A DNA stretch of 56,255 nt from Azospirillum sp. (GTDB lineage Bacteria; Pseudomonadota; Alphaproteobacteria; Azospirillales; Azospirillaceae): positions 1 through 56,255 of the forward strand of contig WGNK01000042.1 in NCBI GenBank assembly GCA_016124535.1, in the 5' to 3' direction. Position 1 is the first letter of the stretch, and each line of letters opens with the position of its first letter. The notes beneath the pieces are model-generated. The model saw nothing but the letters and a program-made list of their open reading frames with translations, was not told where the DNA came from and made no database searches. This document shows, in pieces, positions 34,077 through 42,801 of this stretch. Both the position numbers and the translations under genes were made by a program.

Positions 34077-34325
34077 TCATGCCTGCCAGAACGGTTTGCC
34101 GGCCTCAAGCTCCAGATCAGCGCGTGACAAGCCGATGTCGCGCAGCAGATGGTCGGGCATGCCGCTGAGATAACGCCGCTGCTCGGTCCGCTCCGACCAG
34201 GTGGAAATCTGGTCATGAAGCCGGACCAGGGCCTCCCCGGCGGCGGTAAACAGCGCGCGCAGACGGTCGCTAAACCGGCGGGCCTCGTGGTTGCCGCTGT
34301 GGATGGTGAGGGTGGTGGTGTTCAT
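34077..34325 (-). CDS. DUF1127-family small protein
   Basis: An 82-residue basic protein whose C-terminal half is the DUF1127 motif: WSERTEQRRYLSGMPDHLLRDIGLSRADLE. The usual form is R-x-L-xx-L-x-D-x-x-L-xD-I-G-L-x-R. Small DUF1127 proteins in alphaproteobacteria affect phosphate and carbon metabolism and bind RNA in some cases, but the role of this one is unknown. The first 35 residues are not conserved. Start ATG 34325. It is divergent from the LysR gene, with a shared 160-base control region. Confidence 0.88.
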   Translation of the reverse strand: MNTTTLTIHSGNHEARRFSDRLRALFTAAGEALVRLHDQISTWSERTEQRRYLSGMPDHLLRDIGLSRADLELEAGKPFWQA

Positions 34326-34446
34326 CGCGGCTCTCCTGCTTCGTTCTGTCGCCCCGCGCCTTGCCGGGCATGTCCCAGACTGTTGCTCAGGATTTGAATG
34401 TGAGCGACCCGGTTCTTGCGCGCAAACGACGGTTTCTCATAAGATC

Positions 34447-34463
34447 GATTAGGAAAACTAATC
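34447..34463. promoter_or_regulatory. LysR-type operator GATTAG-N5-CTAATC
   Basis: A perfect 6-bp inverted repeat GATTAG/CTAATC with a 5-base spacer, 23-39 bases before the lysR start. It contains the CTAAT half-site reported for GcvA binding, and its position fits autoregulation. Because the DUF1127 gene is divergent (start 34325), it could respond as well. Predicted only. Confidence 0.55.
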
Positions 34464-34485
34464 TGACCAGGAAAAGGCCGGGGCC

Positions 34486-35373
34486 ATGGTCCGCCGTCTG
34501 CCGCCACTGAACGCGATCCGCGCCTTCGAGGCCGCGGCCCGCCATCTGAGTTTCACCCGTGCGGCCGGCGAGCTCAACGTCACCCAGGCGGCGATCAGCC
34601 ACCAGATCAAGGGGCTGGAGGAGCGGCTGGGCACGCCGCTGTTTCACCGCCAGAGTCGTGGGCTGGTCCTGACCGAGGCCGGCCAGCATCTGTTGCCGCC
34701 GGTGCGCGAGGCCTTCGACCAGATCGCGATTGCGGCCGATCAGCTGATGCGCCACGACCGCCACGGGGTATTGACGGTCAGTACCATGCCGTCCCTGGCG
34801 GCCAAATGGCTGGTGCTGCGGCTGGCCCGGTTCCAGGCGATCCATCCCGAGCTCGATGTCCGGCTGTCGACCTCGGCTGAACTGGTCGATTTCACCCGCC
34901 AGGATGTCGATATCGCGATCCGTTTCGGCAAGGGCGATTGGCCGGGCCTGCGCGCCGATTTGCTGATGAGCGAGCAGATTTTTCCGGTCGCCAGCCCGCG
35001 GTTGATCAGCCGCGGCCCGCCGCTGGTGGAGCCCGGGGATCTGCGTCGCCACGTCCTGCTCCACGACGACTACGTGATCACCTGGTCGATGTGGCTGCGG
35101 GCAGCCGGGATTACCGGGGTCGATGCCGGACGAGGTGCCCGCTTCAACGATTCGGCGCTGTTGCTCCAGGCCGCCGCCGAAGGCCAGGGCGTGGCTTTGG
35201 CCCGCGACGTGCTGGCCGGCAACGATCTCGCCAGCGGCCGTCTGGTCCGCCTGTTCGAAGTCGCCATGCCTGGCGCGTATTCCTACTATGTTGCGGCGCC
35301 GCCCGCCCATTTCGCCCGCCCCAAGATCGCCGCCTTCCGCGACTGGCTGATCGAAGAGGCACGCCGGGGATGA
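34486..35373 (+). CDS. GcvA-like LysR-family transcriptional regulator
   Basis: A 295-residue LysR regulator. The helix-turn-helix is LNAIRAFEAAARHLSFTRAAGELNVTQAAISHQIKGLEERLG (residues about 8-49) and closely follows GcvA (the I-S-H-Q-I-K-x-L-E element). The effector domain spans about 90-290. GcvA controls glycine cleavage in enterobacteria, but many paralogues in alphaproteobacteria control other genes, so the target here is unknown. Start ATG 34486. A GcvA-type CTAAT palindrome lies upstream. Its stop overlaps the recJ start (ATGA). Confidence 0.92.
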   Translation: MVRRLPPLNAIRAFEAAARHLSFTRAAGELNVTQAAISHQIKGLEERLGTPLFHRQSRGLVLTEAGQHLLPPVREAFDQIAIAADQLMRHDRHGVLTVSTMPSLAAKWLVLRLARFQAIHPELDVRLSTSAELVDFTRQDVDIAIRFGKGDWPGLRADLLMSEQIFPVASPRLISRGPPLVEPGDLRRHVLLHDDYVITWSMWLRAAGITGVDAGRGARFNDSALLLQAAAEGQGVALARDVLAGNDLASGRLVRLFEVAMPGAYSYYVAAPPAHFARPKIAAFRDWLIEEARRG

Positions 35374-37196
35374 CGGGAGTGGCGCCCGGTCGGTTCCCGG
35401 TGCTAGCAGAGGGGCCTGCGATAAGGATCTCCCGCTTGGACAAACCCGCCTTTCTCAACGTCGTCCGCTCGCTGACCGGCCGGCGCTGGCAGGCGACGCC
35501 GGCCGATGAACGGCTGGCGCTGGCGCTGGCCCAGAGTCGCGGCTTGCCCGAGATTGTCGGCCGGGTGCTGGCGGCGCGCGGCATCGGCCTGGCCGAGGTC
35601 GATGGCTTTCTCGGACCGACCCTGCGCGCCCTGCTGCCCGATCCCAGCCACCTGCGCGACATGGACAGCGCCGCCGAGCGCATCGCAGACGCGGTGCGCG
35701 GCGGTGAGGCGGTGGCGGTGTTTGCCGATTACGATGTCGATGGCGCGACCTCCGCGGCACTGCTCAGCCGGTTCCTGGGCGCGGTCGGTGCCCGGCCGCG
35801 GCTTTATGTCCCCGACCGCATCGACGAGGGCTACGGCCCCAATCCCGCCGCCTTCCGCCGGCTTGCCGCCGAAGGCATCCGGCTGGTGGTCACGGTCGAT
35901 TGCGGCGCCACCGCGTTCGAGGCGCTGGACGCCGCCCATGCCGCCGGGCTTGCGGTCGTGGTGCTCGACCACCATGCCGGTGAGCCGCGCCTGCCCCGCG
36001 CCCATGCCGTGGTCAATCCCAACCGGATCGACCAGGACACGCCCCACCGCACGCTGTGTGCCGCCGGTGTCACTTTTTTGGCGGTGGTCGCGGTCAACCG
36101 GTGTTTGCGCCGCGCTGGCTGGTACCGCGCCCGCCGGGAGCCCGACCTGCTCGGCTGGCTCGATCTGGTGGCTCTGGGCACGGTATGCGACGTTATGCCG
36201 CTGACCGGGCTCAACCGCGCCCTGGTCGCCCAGGGGCTCAGGGTGATGGCCGGGCGGGGCAATCCGGGGCTGGCGGCGCTGGCCGACGTGGCCGGGCTCA
36301 AGGACCGGCCCGACGCCTACCACGCCGGTTTCGTGCTGGGCCCCAGGGTCAATGCCGGTGGCCGGGTCGGCGCCGCCGATCTCGGCGCCCGCCTGCTCAG
36401 CACCGACGATCCGCTGGAGGCCGCGGAGCTGGCGCGCCGGCTCGACCTGCACAATGCCGAGCGCAAGGTGATCGAGCAGGTCGTGCTCGACGAGGCGCTG
36501 ACCCAGGCGACCGCGGAGGCTGCGCCCGCCCTGGTGCTGGTCGCCGGCGAGGGCTGGCATGCCGGGGTGATCGGCATCGTCGCCGCCCGGCTGAAGGAGC
36601 GCTGCCACCGTCCAGTTTTCGTGGTGGCGCTGGACGGTGCCACCGGCAAGGCGTCCGGCCGCTCGGTCAAGGGCGTGGATATCGGCGCCGCGGTGATCGC
36701 GGCACGCCAGGCCGGCCTGCTGATCAGCGGCGGCGGCCATGCCATGGCCGCCGGCTTCACGGTCGCTCGCGATACTCTGCCGGCCTTGCGCGAATTTCTG
36801 GCGGCGCGGGTCGCCGAACAATCGGCCGGGGTCGCCGCCGAGCCGACGCTGGAACTCGATGGCGCGCTATCGGTCGGCGGCGCCACCCCGGCCCTGGTCG
36901 CCCTGCTGGCGCGGCTGGGCCCATTCGGCGCCGGCAACCCCGAGCCCCGCTTCGCGCTGGCCGACGCCCGGATCGTCCGCGCCGACGTGGTCGGCGCCAG
37001 TCATGTCCGCTGCATCGTTGCCGGCAGCGACGGTGGCCGGGTCAAGGCGATCGCGTTCCGTGCGCTGGACACCGATCTCGGGCGCGCCCTTTTGAACTCG
37101 GGCCGTCGCCCCCTCCATCTCGCCGGCCCGCTCCGGCTCGATCGCTGGAACGGCACCGAGACCGTCCAACTGACCATTGACGACGCCGCGGGGTGA
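35370..37196 (+). CDS. recJ: Single-stranded-DNA-specific exonuclease RecJ
   Basis: A 608-residue 5'-3' ssDNA exonuclease acting in RecFOR recombination, mismatch and base-excision repair. DHH-family motifs are clear: VFADYDVDGATSAALL (about 113-128), VTVDCGATAFEAL and LDHHAGEP with the DHH triad (about 195). The DHHA1 domain contains LISGGGHAMAAGFTV, and the C-terminal OB-fold is about 500-600 (GPFGAGNPEPRFALADARI). I choose ATG 35370, overlapping the lysR stop; a shorter start near 35436 is possible because conservation begins around FLNVVRSLTGRRW. Length is near E. coli RecJ (577). Confidence 0.95.
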   Translation: MTGVAPGRFPVLAEGPAIRISRLDKPAFLNVVRSLTGRRWQATPADERLALALAQSRGLPEIVGRVLAARGIGLAEVDGFLGPTLRALLPDPSHLRDMDSAAERIADAVRGGEAVAVFADYDVDGATSAALLSRFLGAVGARPRLYVPDRIDEGYGPNPAAFRRLAAEGIRLVVTVDCGATAFEALDAAHAAGLAVVVLDHHAGEPRLPRAHAVVNPNRIDQDTPHRTLCAAGVTFLAVVAVNRCLRRAGWYRARREPDLLGWLDLVALGTVCDVMPLTGLNRALVAQGLRVMAGRGNPGLAALADVAGLKDRPDAYHAGFVLGPRVNAGGRVGAADLGARLLSTDDPLEAAELARRLDLHNAERKVIEQVVLDEALTQATAEAAPALVLVAGEGWHAGVIGIVAARLKERCHRPVFVVALDGATGKASGRSVKGVDIGAAVIAARQAGLLISGGGHAMAAGFTVARDTLPALREFLAARVAEQSAGVAAEPTLELDGALSVGGATPALVALLARLGPFGAGNPEPRFALADARIVRADVVGASHVRCIVAGSDGGRVKAIAFRALDTDLGRALLNSGRRPLHLAGPLRLDRWNGTETVQLTIDDAAG

Positions 37197-37458
37197 CAGC
37201 GGGCCGTTGCCGTTATTTTTGCGCTTTCTGGGAGGTCTTTTGGGAGACGTCCGAAATATGTCGCGAAGGCCTTTCAGCAGAAATAGGATTCCCCGCACGA
37301 ACAAGAATGCAGCGGCCTGTGCCGCCGGCCAGGTCGATCGCCGGTTCCGTCCCGAACATCGCCCGCTCCCGGTCGTCGCGGTCCTTCGCTGAACAGAAGG
37401 GGCCTCAGCCGTGGCATAAAGCCCACATTGGCAGAGGGGGCCGGGTTCGGTTAAGACT

Positions 37459-38373
37459 ATGGCTATGAGCGAACTCGACGACGTTTCCCGGAAACACTGG
37501 TTGGCCAAGGGACGGACTTTGTCCGAGGCCTTGCCTTATATGCGCCGTCATGCCGGCAAGACCTTCGTGATCAAATATGGCGGCCACGCCATGGGTGACG
37601 AGGAACTGGGCACGCTGTTTGCGCGCGACATCGTGCTGCTGAAGCGGGTCGGGATCAACCCGATCGTGGTCCATGGCGGCGGACCGCAAATCGGCGAGAT
37701 GCTGAAGCGGCTGAAGATCAAGAGCGAGTTCATCGACGGCTTGCGGGTGACCGACCGCGAGACCGTGGACATCGTCGAGATGGTGCTGTCGGGCCAGATC
37801 AATAAGCAGATCGCCGCCGCGATCACCGCCGCGGGCGGCATGGCGATCGGCTTGTCGGGCAAGGACGGCCACCTGATCAGCGCCCGCAAGGTCGAACGGA
37901 CCCGGCGCGATCCCGACAGCAGCATCGAGCAGGTGCTCGACCTCGGCTTCGTCGGTGAGCCCGAGGTCATCGATCCCCATCTGCTGCGTTCGTTCGAGAA
38001 GTCCGACATCATCCCGGTGATCGCGCCGATTGGCGTCGGCAAGGATGGTGCGACCTACAACATCAACGCCGACACGGTCGCCGGGGCGATTGCCGGCGCG
38101 ATAAAGGCGAGCCGGCTGTTCCTGCTGACCGACGTGGTCGGCGTGCTGGATCGCGACAAACGCCTGATGCCGCAATTGACGGTATCCACGGCGCGCGCCC
38201 TGATCGAGGATGGCACCGCCAATGGCGGCATGATCCCCAAACTCGAGACTTGCATTGCCGCGGTCAAGGAAGGGGTCGAGGCGGCGGTGATCCTCGACGG
38301 CCGGGTGCCCCACGCCCTGCTGCTGGAAATCTTCACCGAGGGCGGCGCCGGCACCTTGATCGGGCGCGGCTAA
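37459..38373 (+). CDS. argB: Acetylglutamate kinase
   Basis: A 304-residue kinase that phosphorylates N-acetyl-L-glutamate in arginine biosynthesis. Landmarks: VIKYGGHAMGD (phosphate loop), IVVHGGGPQIGEMLKRL, GLRVTDRETVDIVEMVLSGQINKQI, and the C-terminal VLGVLDRDKRLMPQL and GGMIPKLETCIAAVKEGVEAAVILDGRVPHALLLE. The N-terminal extension of about 28 residues before the YGG motif suggests the arginine-sensitive hexameric class. Start ATG 37459 (a second ATG at 37465 is close). The last codons and stop form the first unit of a 16-bp tandem duplication (38358-38389). No other arg gene is adjacent. Confidence 0.96.
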   Translation: MAMSELDDVSRKHWLAKGRTLSEALPYMRRHAGKTFVIKYGGHAMGDEELGTLFARDIVLLKRVGINPIVVHGGGPQIGEMLKRLKIKSEFIDGLRVTDRETVDIVEMVLSGQINKQIAAAITAAGGMAIGLSGKDGHLISARKVERTRRDPDSSIEQVLDLGFVGEPEVIDPHLLRSFEKSDIIPVIAPIGVGKDGATYNINADTVAGAIAGAIKASRLFLLTDVVGVLDRDKRLMPQLTVSTARALIEDGTANGGMIPKLETCIAAVKEGVEAAVILDGRVPHALLLEIFTEGGAGTLIGRG

Positions 38374-38389
38374 GATCGGGCGCGGCTAG
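38374..38389. repeat. 16-bp tandem duplication of the argB tail
   Basis: GATCGGGCGCGGCTAA (38358-38373, includes the argB stop) is followed directly by GATCGGGCGCGGCTAG. The second copy is outside the gene. This is a recent small duplication with 15 of 16 bases identical. Confidence 0.8.
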
Positions 38390-38493
38390 CCGGTTCCTCG
38401 GCCCTCTGGGGCGGCCCCCGGGGCGCCCGGAGTGGTCGCGCCGGGGCCCGGATCGTGCTAGGGTTAGCTCGGTTTGCGTTCCGGAGGCGCCCT

Positions 38494-38874
38494 TTGTCCG
38501 ACCCGCGCAAAACTCTGCTCGATCAGATCGCGGCACTGCGCAGCCAGGTCGATCCCGACCTGCTTGACCGCGCGCGCCTCGCCGCCGAGGGCAAGGTGCC
38601 GTTCGACCGCCTGGCGGCGCGCGATGCCGTGCGCGCCTTCCTTGATGGCCGGGCCGATGGCGGCCGTTTCAAGAAGCAACTGGTCGAACAGCTGAAACGC
38701 TACGACGCCGGCGAACGCCACGAGTTGCCGCCGCCCGGCACCAAGCCGCAGCCGCACCCGGCCGCTCCGGTGCAGCCGCGCCCTGCCGCCCAGGCGGCAC
38801 CCGGCGCTTCGGCGGGACCGGCGGCGCCCGGCGCCGGCAGCCCGGATTACGACCGGCGCTGGACGCGGCGATAG
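38494..38874 (+). CDS. Unknown small basic protein with proline/alanine-rich tail
   Basis: A 126-residue protein starting at TTG 38494, chosen because GGAGG (38483-38487) lies six bases before it; the GTG at 38455 has no such site. Residues 1-70 are predicted helical and charged (LLDQIAALRSQVDPDLLDRA; GGRFKKQLVEQLKRYDAGE). Residues 75-115 are a Pro/Ala-rich low-complexity linker, and the end is DYDRRWTRR. No signal peptide. I do not recognise the family. It stands alone between argB and the hemerythrin gene. Confidence 0.7.
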   Translation: MSDPRKTLLDQIAALRSQVDPDLLDRARLAAEGKVPFDRLAARDAVRAFLDGRADGGRFKKQLVEQLKRYDAGERHELPPPGTKPQPHPAAPVQPRPAAQAAPGASAGPAAPGAGSPDYDRRWTRR

Positions 38875-39114
38875 CGCAGCGAGCGACAACACTGGTGGGC
38901 GCCGCCACGATGGCGCCACAAAGATTCGCTTCGATGCTGCGTCTGCACAGAGACGAACGCTGCACCGCGTCGTGTTGCGCCAAAGCAAGAGCAACAGAGG
39001 GTTCAATTGGTGGGGCGGCTCGCCTGGTTGCGATGTAGAGAAAACTGTGCCAGGATTTCAGACTGGTGGCGTGGGGCGGCCGATATTTGCCACGGAGCGA
39101 GAGATACGGGGTTG

Positions 39115-39534
39115 ATGATGAGCGATGACATGCAGTGGAGCGATGACTATCGGATCGGTGAGCCAACCCTCGACAACGACCATAGCCAGCTGTTCAAAAT
39201 TCTCGACGAATGCCGCCGCGCCTTGTCACGCCTGGATGCCGCCCAGGTCTTGCATCCATTGCTCGACACCGCGTTTGAACATGCCGAAGGCCATTTTCAG
39301 CGCGAGGAAGCCTTGATGCGCCAGGCGGAATATCCCGACGCCGAGGGGCATGCCGGGATTCATCGCTCGTTTCTCGGCCAGCTTGCCCTGATCCGCCGGG
39401 AAATCGGCGCCGAAGGGCCGGGGCTGGCCTTTCTTTACGAATATCTGCACCGCTGGATCGCCGGGCACATCCTGATTTCCGACCGCAAATTCGGCGAGTT
39501 TCTCGACCGCCGGTCGGTTGCCGCCGCCGAATAG
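39115..39534 (+). CDS. Bacteriohemerythrin
   Basis: A 139-residue four-helix-bundle diiron protein. Ligands fit the family pattern: His23 in DNDHSQLF, His56 and Glu or His at 60-64 in EHAEGHFQREE, His79 and His83 in EGHAGIHRSF, then His118 and Asp123 in AGHILISDRKF. Such proteins bind oxygen reversibly at a non-haem diiron site, for storage, delivery or aerotactic sensing. No signalling domain is attached. The start is ATG 39115 or 39118. The stop is part of a small hairpin (39519-39540). Confidence 0.93.
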   Translation: MMSDDMQWSDDYRIGEPTLDNDHSQLFKILDECRRALSRLDAAQVLHPLLDTAFEHAEGHFQREEALMRQAEYPDAEGHAGIHRSFLGQLALIRREIGAEGPGLAFLYEYLHRWIAGHILISDRKFGEFLDRRSVAAAE

Positions 39535-39540
39535 GCGGCA
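39519..39540 (+). terminator. Hairpin overlapping the hemerythrin stop
   Basis: TGCCGCC (39519-39525) pairs perfectly with GGCGGCA (39534-39540) around an 8-base loop that includes the stop codon TAG region. No T tract. It sits in the 50-base gap before the convergent ketosynthase gene. Confidence 0.4.
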
Positions 39541-39586
39541 CCGGGTAAGGCGCGCCGAACCGGATGTGCTGCCGGCGGTGGCCGGG

Positions 39587-40801
39587 TCAGCCGTCGAAGC
39601 GCTTGACCGCGAGCACCGCGTTCAGTCCGCCGAACGCAAAGGAGTTGGACAGGGCGGCGCGGATGGTCTGCTGGCGGGCCTGGTTGGGGACATAGTCGAG
39701 ATCGCACAGCGGGTCGGGGTCGGTATAGTTGATGGTCGGCGGAACCACCCCGTGGCGCAAGGCCAGGACCGTCGCGGCCAGTTCCAGCGCCCCTGCGGCG
39801 CCCAGGGCATGGCCGAACATCGACTTCGAGGATGACACCGCCAGCCGATCGGCGCTGGCGCCGAACGCCTTGCGGATCGCGGCGGTTTCGGTCTGGTCGT
39901 TGGCGGTCGTGCCGGTGCCGTGGGCGTTGATATAGTCGATGTCGTCGGGCGCCAGCCCGGCATCGGCCAAGGCGCCGGTGATCGCGCGCGCGGCACCGCC
40001 GACATCGGGGGCGGTGATGTCGCGGGCATCTGCCGACATACCGCAACCGACGATCTCTGCCAGGATTTCGGCCCCTCGCGCGCGCGCGGCCTCAAGGCTC
40101 TCCAGCACCAGCATCGCGGCGCCCTCGCCCAAGGACAAGCCGTTGCGGTTGCGCGAGAACGGCCGGCAGGCCTCGTTGGACAAGACCCGCATCGCCTCCC
40201 AGCCCTTCATGCCGCCGATCGTAATGCAGGCTTCAGCGCCACCGGCGACGGCGGCCTCGACCATGCCGGTGCGCACCATCTGGAAGGCCTGGCCGATTGC
40301 GTGGGTTGCCGAAGCGCAGGCGCTGGCGATCACGAAGGTCGGGCCGGTCAGGCGCAAATCCATCGTGATATGGCTGGCCGGGGCATTGGCCATCAGCCGC
40401 GGAATGGTGAAGGGGTGAACCCGGGCGGCATTCTCGGCGTAGAGCTTGTGGAAGCTGTCGTCGAGGGTGGACATGCCGCCGACGCCGCTGCCGACGATGG
40501 TCGCGGTGCGTTCGCCGAGCCCGTCGGCAAAGGGGGCTCCGGACTGGCGCACCGCTTCGCGGGCCGCGACCACGGCAAATTGGGAGACCCGATCGAGCAT
40601 GCCCAGCCGCCTGGGCTCGAAATGATCGGTCGGACGGAAGCTGGCGATCTCGGCGGCGATCTTGACCCCAAGCCGCTCGGTCGGAATCCCGGTGATCGGC
40701 CCGATACCGCAACGGCCTTCCTGGAGCGACGACCAGAATACCGGAATGGTCTGTCCGATCGGCGAGACGACGCCGAGACCGGTGACGACGACGCGTTTCA
40801 C
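39587..40801 (-). CDS. Beta-ketoacyl-ACP synthase, FabF-like
   Basis: A 404-residue condensing enzyme (KAS II/FabF type). The catalytic triad is intact: Cys162 in ASACASATHAIG, His294 in NAHGTGTTANDQTE and His331 in SSKSMFGHALGAAGALE. It elongates acyl-ACP with malonyl-ACP. It starts with GTG 40801, two bases before the acp stop (40804), so it is coupled to the acyl carrier gene. It differs from housekeeping FabF in the long N-terminal loop and in being coupled to a special ACP. Together with lpxD just upstream, this suggests a dedicated acyl-chain maker (inference). Confidence 0.93.
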   Translation of the reverse strand: MKRVVVTGLGVVSPIGQTIPVFWSSLQEGRCGIGPITGIPTERLGVKIAAEIASFRPTDHFEPRRLGMLDRVSQFAVVAAREAVRQSGAPFADGLGERTATIVGSGVGGMSTLDDSFHKLYAENAARVHPFTIPRLMANAPASHITMDLRLTGPTFVIASACASATHAIGQAFQMVRTGMVEAAVAGGAEACITIGGMKGWEAMRVLSNEACRPFSRNRNGLSLGEGAAMLVLESLEAARARGAEILAEIVGCGMSADARDITAPDVGGAARAITGALADAGLAPDDIDYINAHGTGTTANDQTETAAIRKAFGASADRLAVSSSKSMFGHALGAAGALELAATVLALRHGVVPPTINYTDPDPLCDLDYVPNQARQQTIRAALSNSFAFGGLNAVLAVKRFDG

Positions 40802-40803
40802 GC

Positions 40804-41064
40804 TCAGGCGGCCTTTTCGTCGATGACTTTTTGCACGGCCTTGATCACGTCGCCGACCGTCTCGAACTCCACCTGGGAGGTATTGGCGTTGAACGGGATC
40901 TGAATGTCGAATTTCTCTTCCAGGGCGAACACGATCTCGACCACATCGAGCGAGGCGATCTCCAGATCCGCCAGCCGTGCCGTCGGCTCCAGCTTGGCAC
41001 GGTCGACGCTCGTCTTGGCGGCAATGATGTCGATCACGGCCTCGGCCAGTTCAGCCATTCCCAT
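40804..41064 (-). CDS. Specialised acyl carrier protein with ASL attachment motif
   Basis: An 86-residue acyl carrier protein. The phosphopantetheine serine is Ser38 in LEIASLDVVEIVFALEE. The usual DSL is ASL here: the Asp that normally precedes the serine and helps recognise holo-ACP synthase is Ala. The helix III/IV region (IQIPFNANTSQVEFETVGDV) is typical but has an unusual NANTSQ insert. It is likely a dedicated carrier for the next gene, a FabF-like synthase, rather than the housekeeping AcpP. ATG 41064 follows GGGAG; the ATG at 41058 is an alternative. Confidence 0.9.
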   Translation of the reverse strand: MGMAELAEAVIDIIAAKTSVDRAKLEPTARLADLEIASLDVVEIVFALEEKFDIQIPFNANTSQVEFETVGDVIKAVQKVIDEKAA

Positions 41065-41153
41065 TTCTCCCTCGCGCGCAACGGCTCAATCCATGGAACT
41101 GCGCGGCCGCGAACGATCTGCGGACCGATGGCGGGCGCCCATGGCGGGCCTCG

Positions 41154-42245
41154 TTAGCCCTTTTCCGGGGGCGGCTCAACTGATTTCAGGCGGGCCTTGA
41201 GCGCAGCGACCTCGGCATAGAGGCTCTTCAGCCGGCCGATATTGACCACCTGCTCCAGCGCGCGGTCGCGCGGCACCGCGGGATAGCCGCCATAGACCGC
41301 CTTCGGTGGCACATTGGTCGCAACGCCCGAGCCCGCCATCACGATGGCGTCGTCGCCGATCTTCTGGTGATCGGCGACCCCGACCCGTCCCGCCAGGACC
41401 ACCCGGTTGCCGATCACGGCGCTGCCCGCGATACCGGTCAGGCCGCAGATCATGCAGTTTTCGCCGACCACGACGTTGTGGCCGATCTGCACCAGGTTGT
41501 CGATCTTGCTATTGCGGCCGACCCGGGTGGCGGTGACGGTGCCGCGATCGATCGCCGAGTTGGCGCCGACCTCGACGTCGTCACCCAGAATGACGGTGCC
41601 GATCGAATTGATCCGCCGCAGCAGCCGATTTGACGCACCGACCTGGCCGGTCGCCTTGGCGGTCTCGACACTGCCCGGCTCGGGGGTGATGAAGCTGAAG
41701 CCGTCGGCGCCGATGCTGGCATTGTGGTGCAGGATGACGCGGTCGCCGATCTCGACCCGCTCGCCGACTCGCACGCCGGGGTGGAACAGGCAGGCCGCGC
41801 CGACTCTGGCTTCGGCCCCGATCGTGACATGGGACATCACGATGGTGCCGGGACCGATGACCGCCCGTGAGCCGACGAAAACGAAGGCGCCCAGCGAGAC
41901 GCCGGTGCCGACGACGGCGTCCGGCGCGACCACCGCGGTGGGATGGATGCCCGCCTCGGCATGGATCGGCCGCTCGAACAGAGTGGTCAGTCCGGCCATC
42001 GCGGTGGCGGCGCGCTTGACCACGACGCAGGCCACGACGTTGCCCGTCGGCGGTAACACGCCCTCCAGCACCACCGCGGCGCGGGCTGGAGTGGTCGCCA
42101 GCAGCGGCAGCAGCGCCTTGTCCATCGCGATCACCAAGTCCTCCGGACCGGCGGCATCGGCGGGGTGGACCGCGCGCAAGACTTCGATCGTGCCGTCTCC
42201 GGTCACGCGGGCGTCCAGGGCTTCGGCAATATCGACGAGTTTCAT
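41154..42245 (-). CDS. lpxD: UDP-3-O-acylglucosamine N-acyltransferase
   Basis: A 363-residue LpxD, which transfers a 3-hydroxyacyl chain from ACP to UDP-3-O-acyl-glucosamine in lipid A synthesis. The N-terminal uridine-binding domain (1-105) is followed by a left-handed beta-helix (about 105-310). The catalytic His region HHNASIGADGFSF lies at about 175-187, and a C-terminal helical part follows. Further motifs are NKIDNLVQIGHNV-like (SKIDNLVQIGHNVVVG) and GLTGIAGSAVIGNRVVLAG. Normal length. It lies 89 bases before the special acp gene on the same strand; in many genomes lpxD is with fabZ, lpxA and lpxB instead, so this may be a second, linked copy. Confidence 0.93.
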   Translation of the reverse strand: MKLVDIAEALDARVTGDGTIEVLRAVHPADAAGPEDLVIAMDKALLPLLATTPARAAVVLEGVLPPTGNVVACVVVKRAATAMAGLTTLFERPIHAEAGIHPTAVVAPDAVVGTGVSLGAFVFVGSRAVIGPGTIVMSHVTIGAEARVGAACLFHPGVRVGERVEIGDRVILHHNASIGADGFSFITPEPGSVETAKATGQVGASNRLLRRINSIGTVILGDDVEVGANSAIDRGTVTATRVGRNSKIDNLVQIGHNVVVGENCMICGLTGIAGSAVIGNRVVLAGRVGVADHQKIGDDAIVMAGSGVATNVPPKAVYGGYPAVPRDRALEQVVNIGRLKSLYAEVAALKARLKSVEPPPEKG

Positions 42246-42801
42246 CGGTTCGCTTGATGAGGAAATCGTGTGGGGGGGACCGCCGGCGAGGTTAGAACCA
42301 GCGGCCGGACCCTAGCACGCCCCACCGGCACTGGCGAGCGGCGAAACCGCCGGTTCGGGCAAGCGGAGGCGGTCGGAACACTGCTCGATGAATAAATACT
42401 GGAAGCCGGTTCCGCGTGTCGGACATCCCTGCTATCACCGACTCCGCGCTTGGCCAGCGTGCAATCGGTCCGATCGAAGCGCCGTTGCAGGGGGGGCGGT
42501 CGCGGCAGTCTCGCCCACTCGAAAGCGTTTCCAAGGTGCAGCACGGCAGCAGATGGTATGGTTAAGCCTTGAAAAATTCTGCTAGCCAGGCTAATCTGGC
42601 AGCAGAAATGACAGAATATAGAAATAAATCACACGAAAAACACTTATAACAAGAATGCGGCCGATTCCAAGTGAGTTTCCAGTGGGTTTCGGAAAGCGGC
42701 GGCGGCGGGTGCTGCGATCGGAATACGGGGTTCGTTGGCGGGGTCGGGCCACCGACCGGGCCGGCTTGCCGAGAGGACGCTTTCACCGGGGGGATTGCAC
42801 A
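42246..42801. other. Intergenic region between divergent lpxD and an unknown gene
   Basis: About 550 bases. The part at 42560-42660 is A+T-rich and may carry promoters for the unknown gene. I see no other coding sequence or conserved RNA structure. Short low-GC and purine-rich patches occur, but nothing I can name. Confidence 0.35.
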
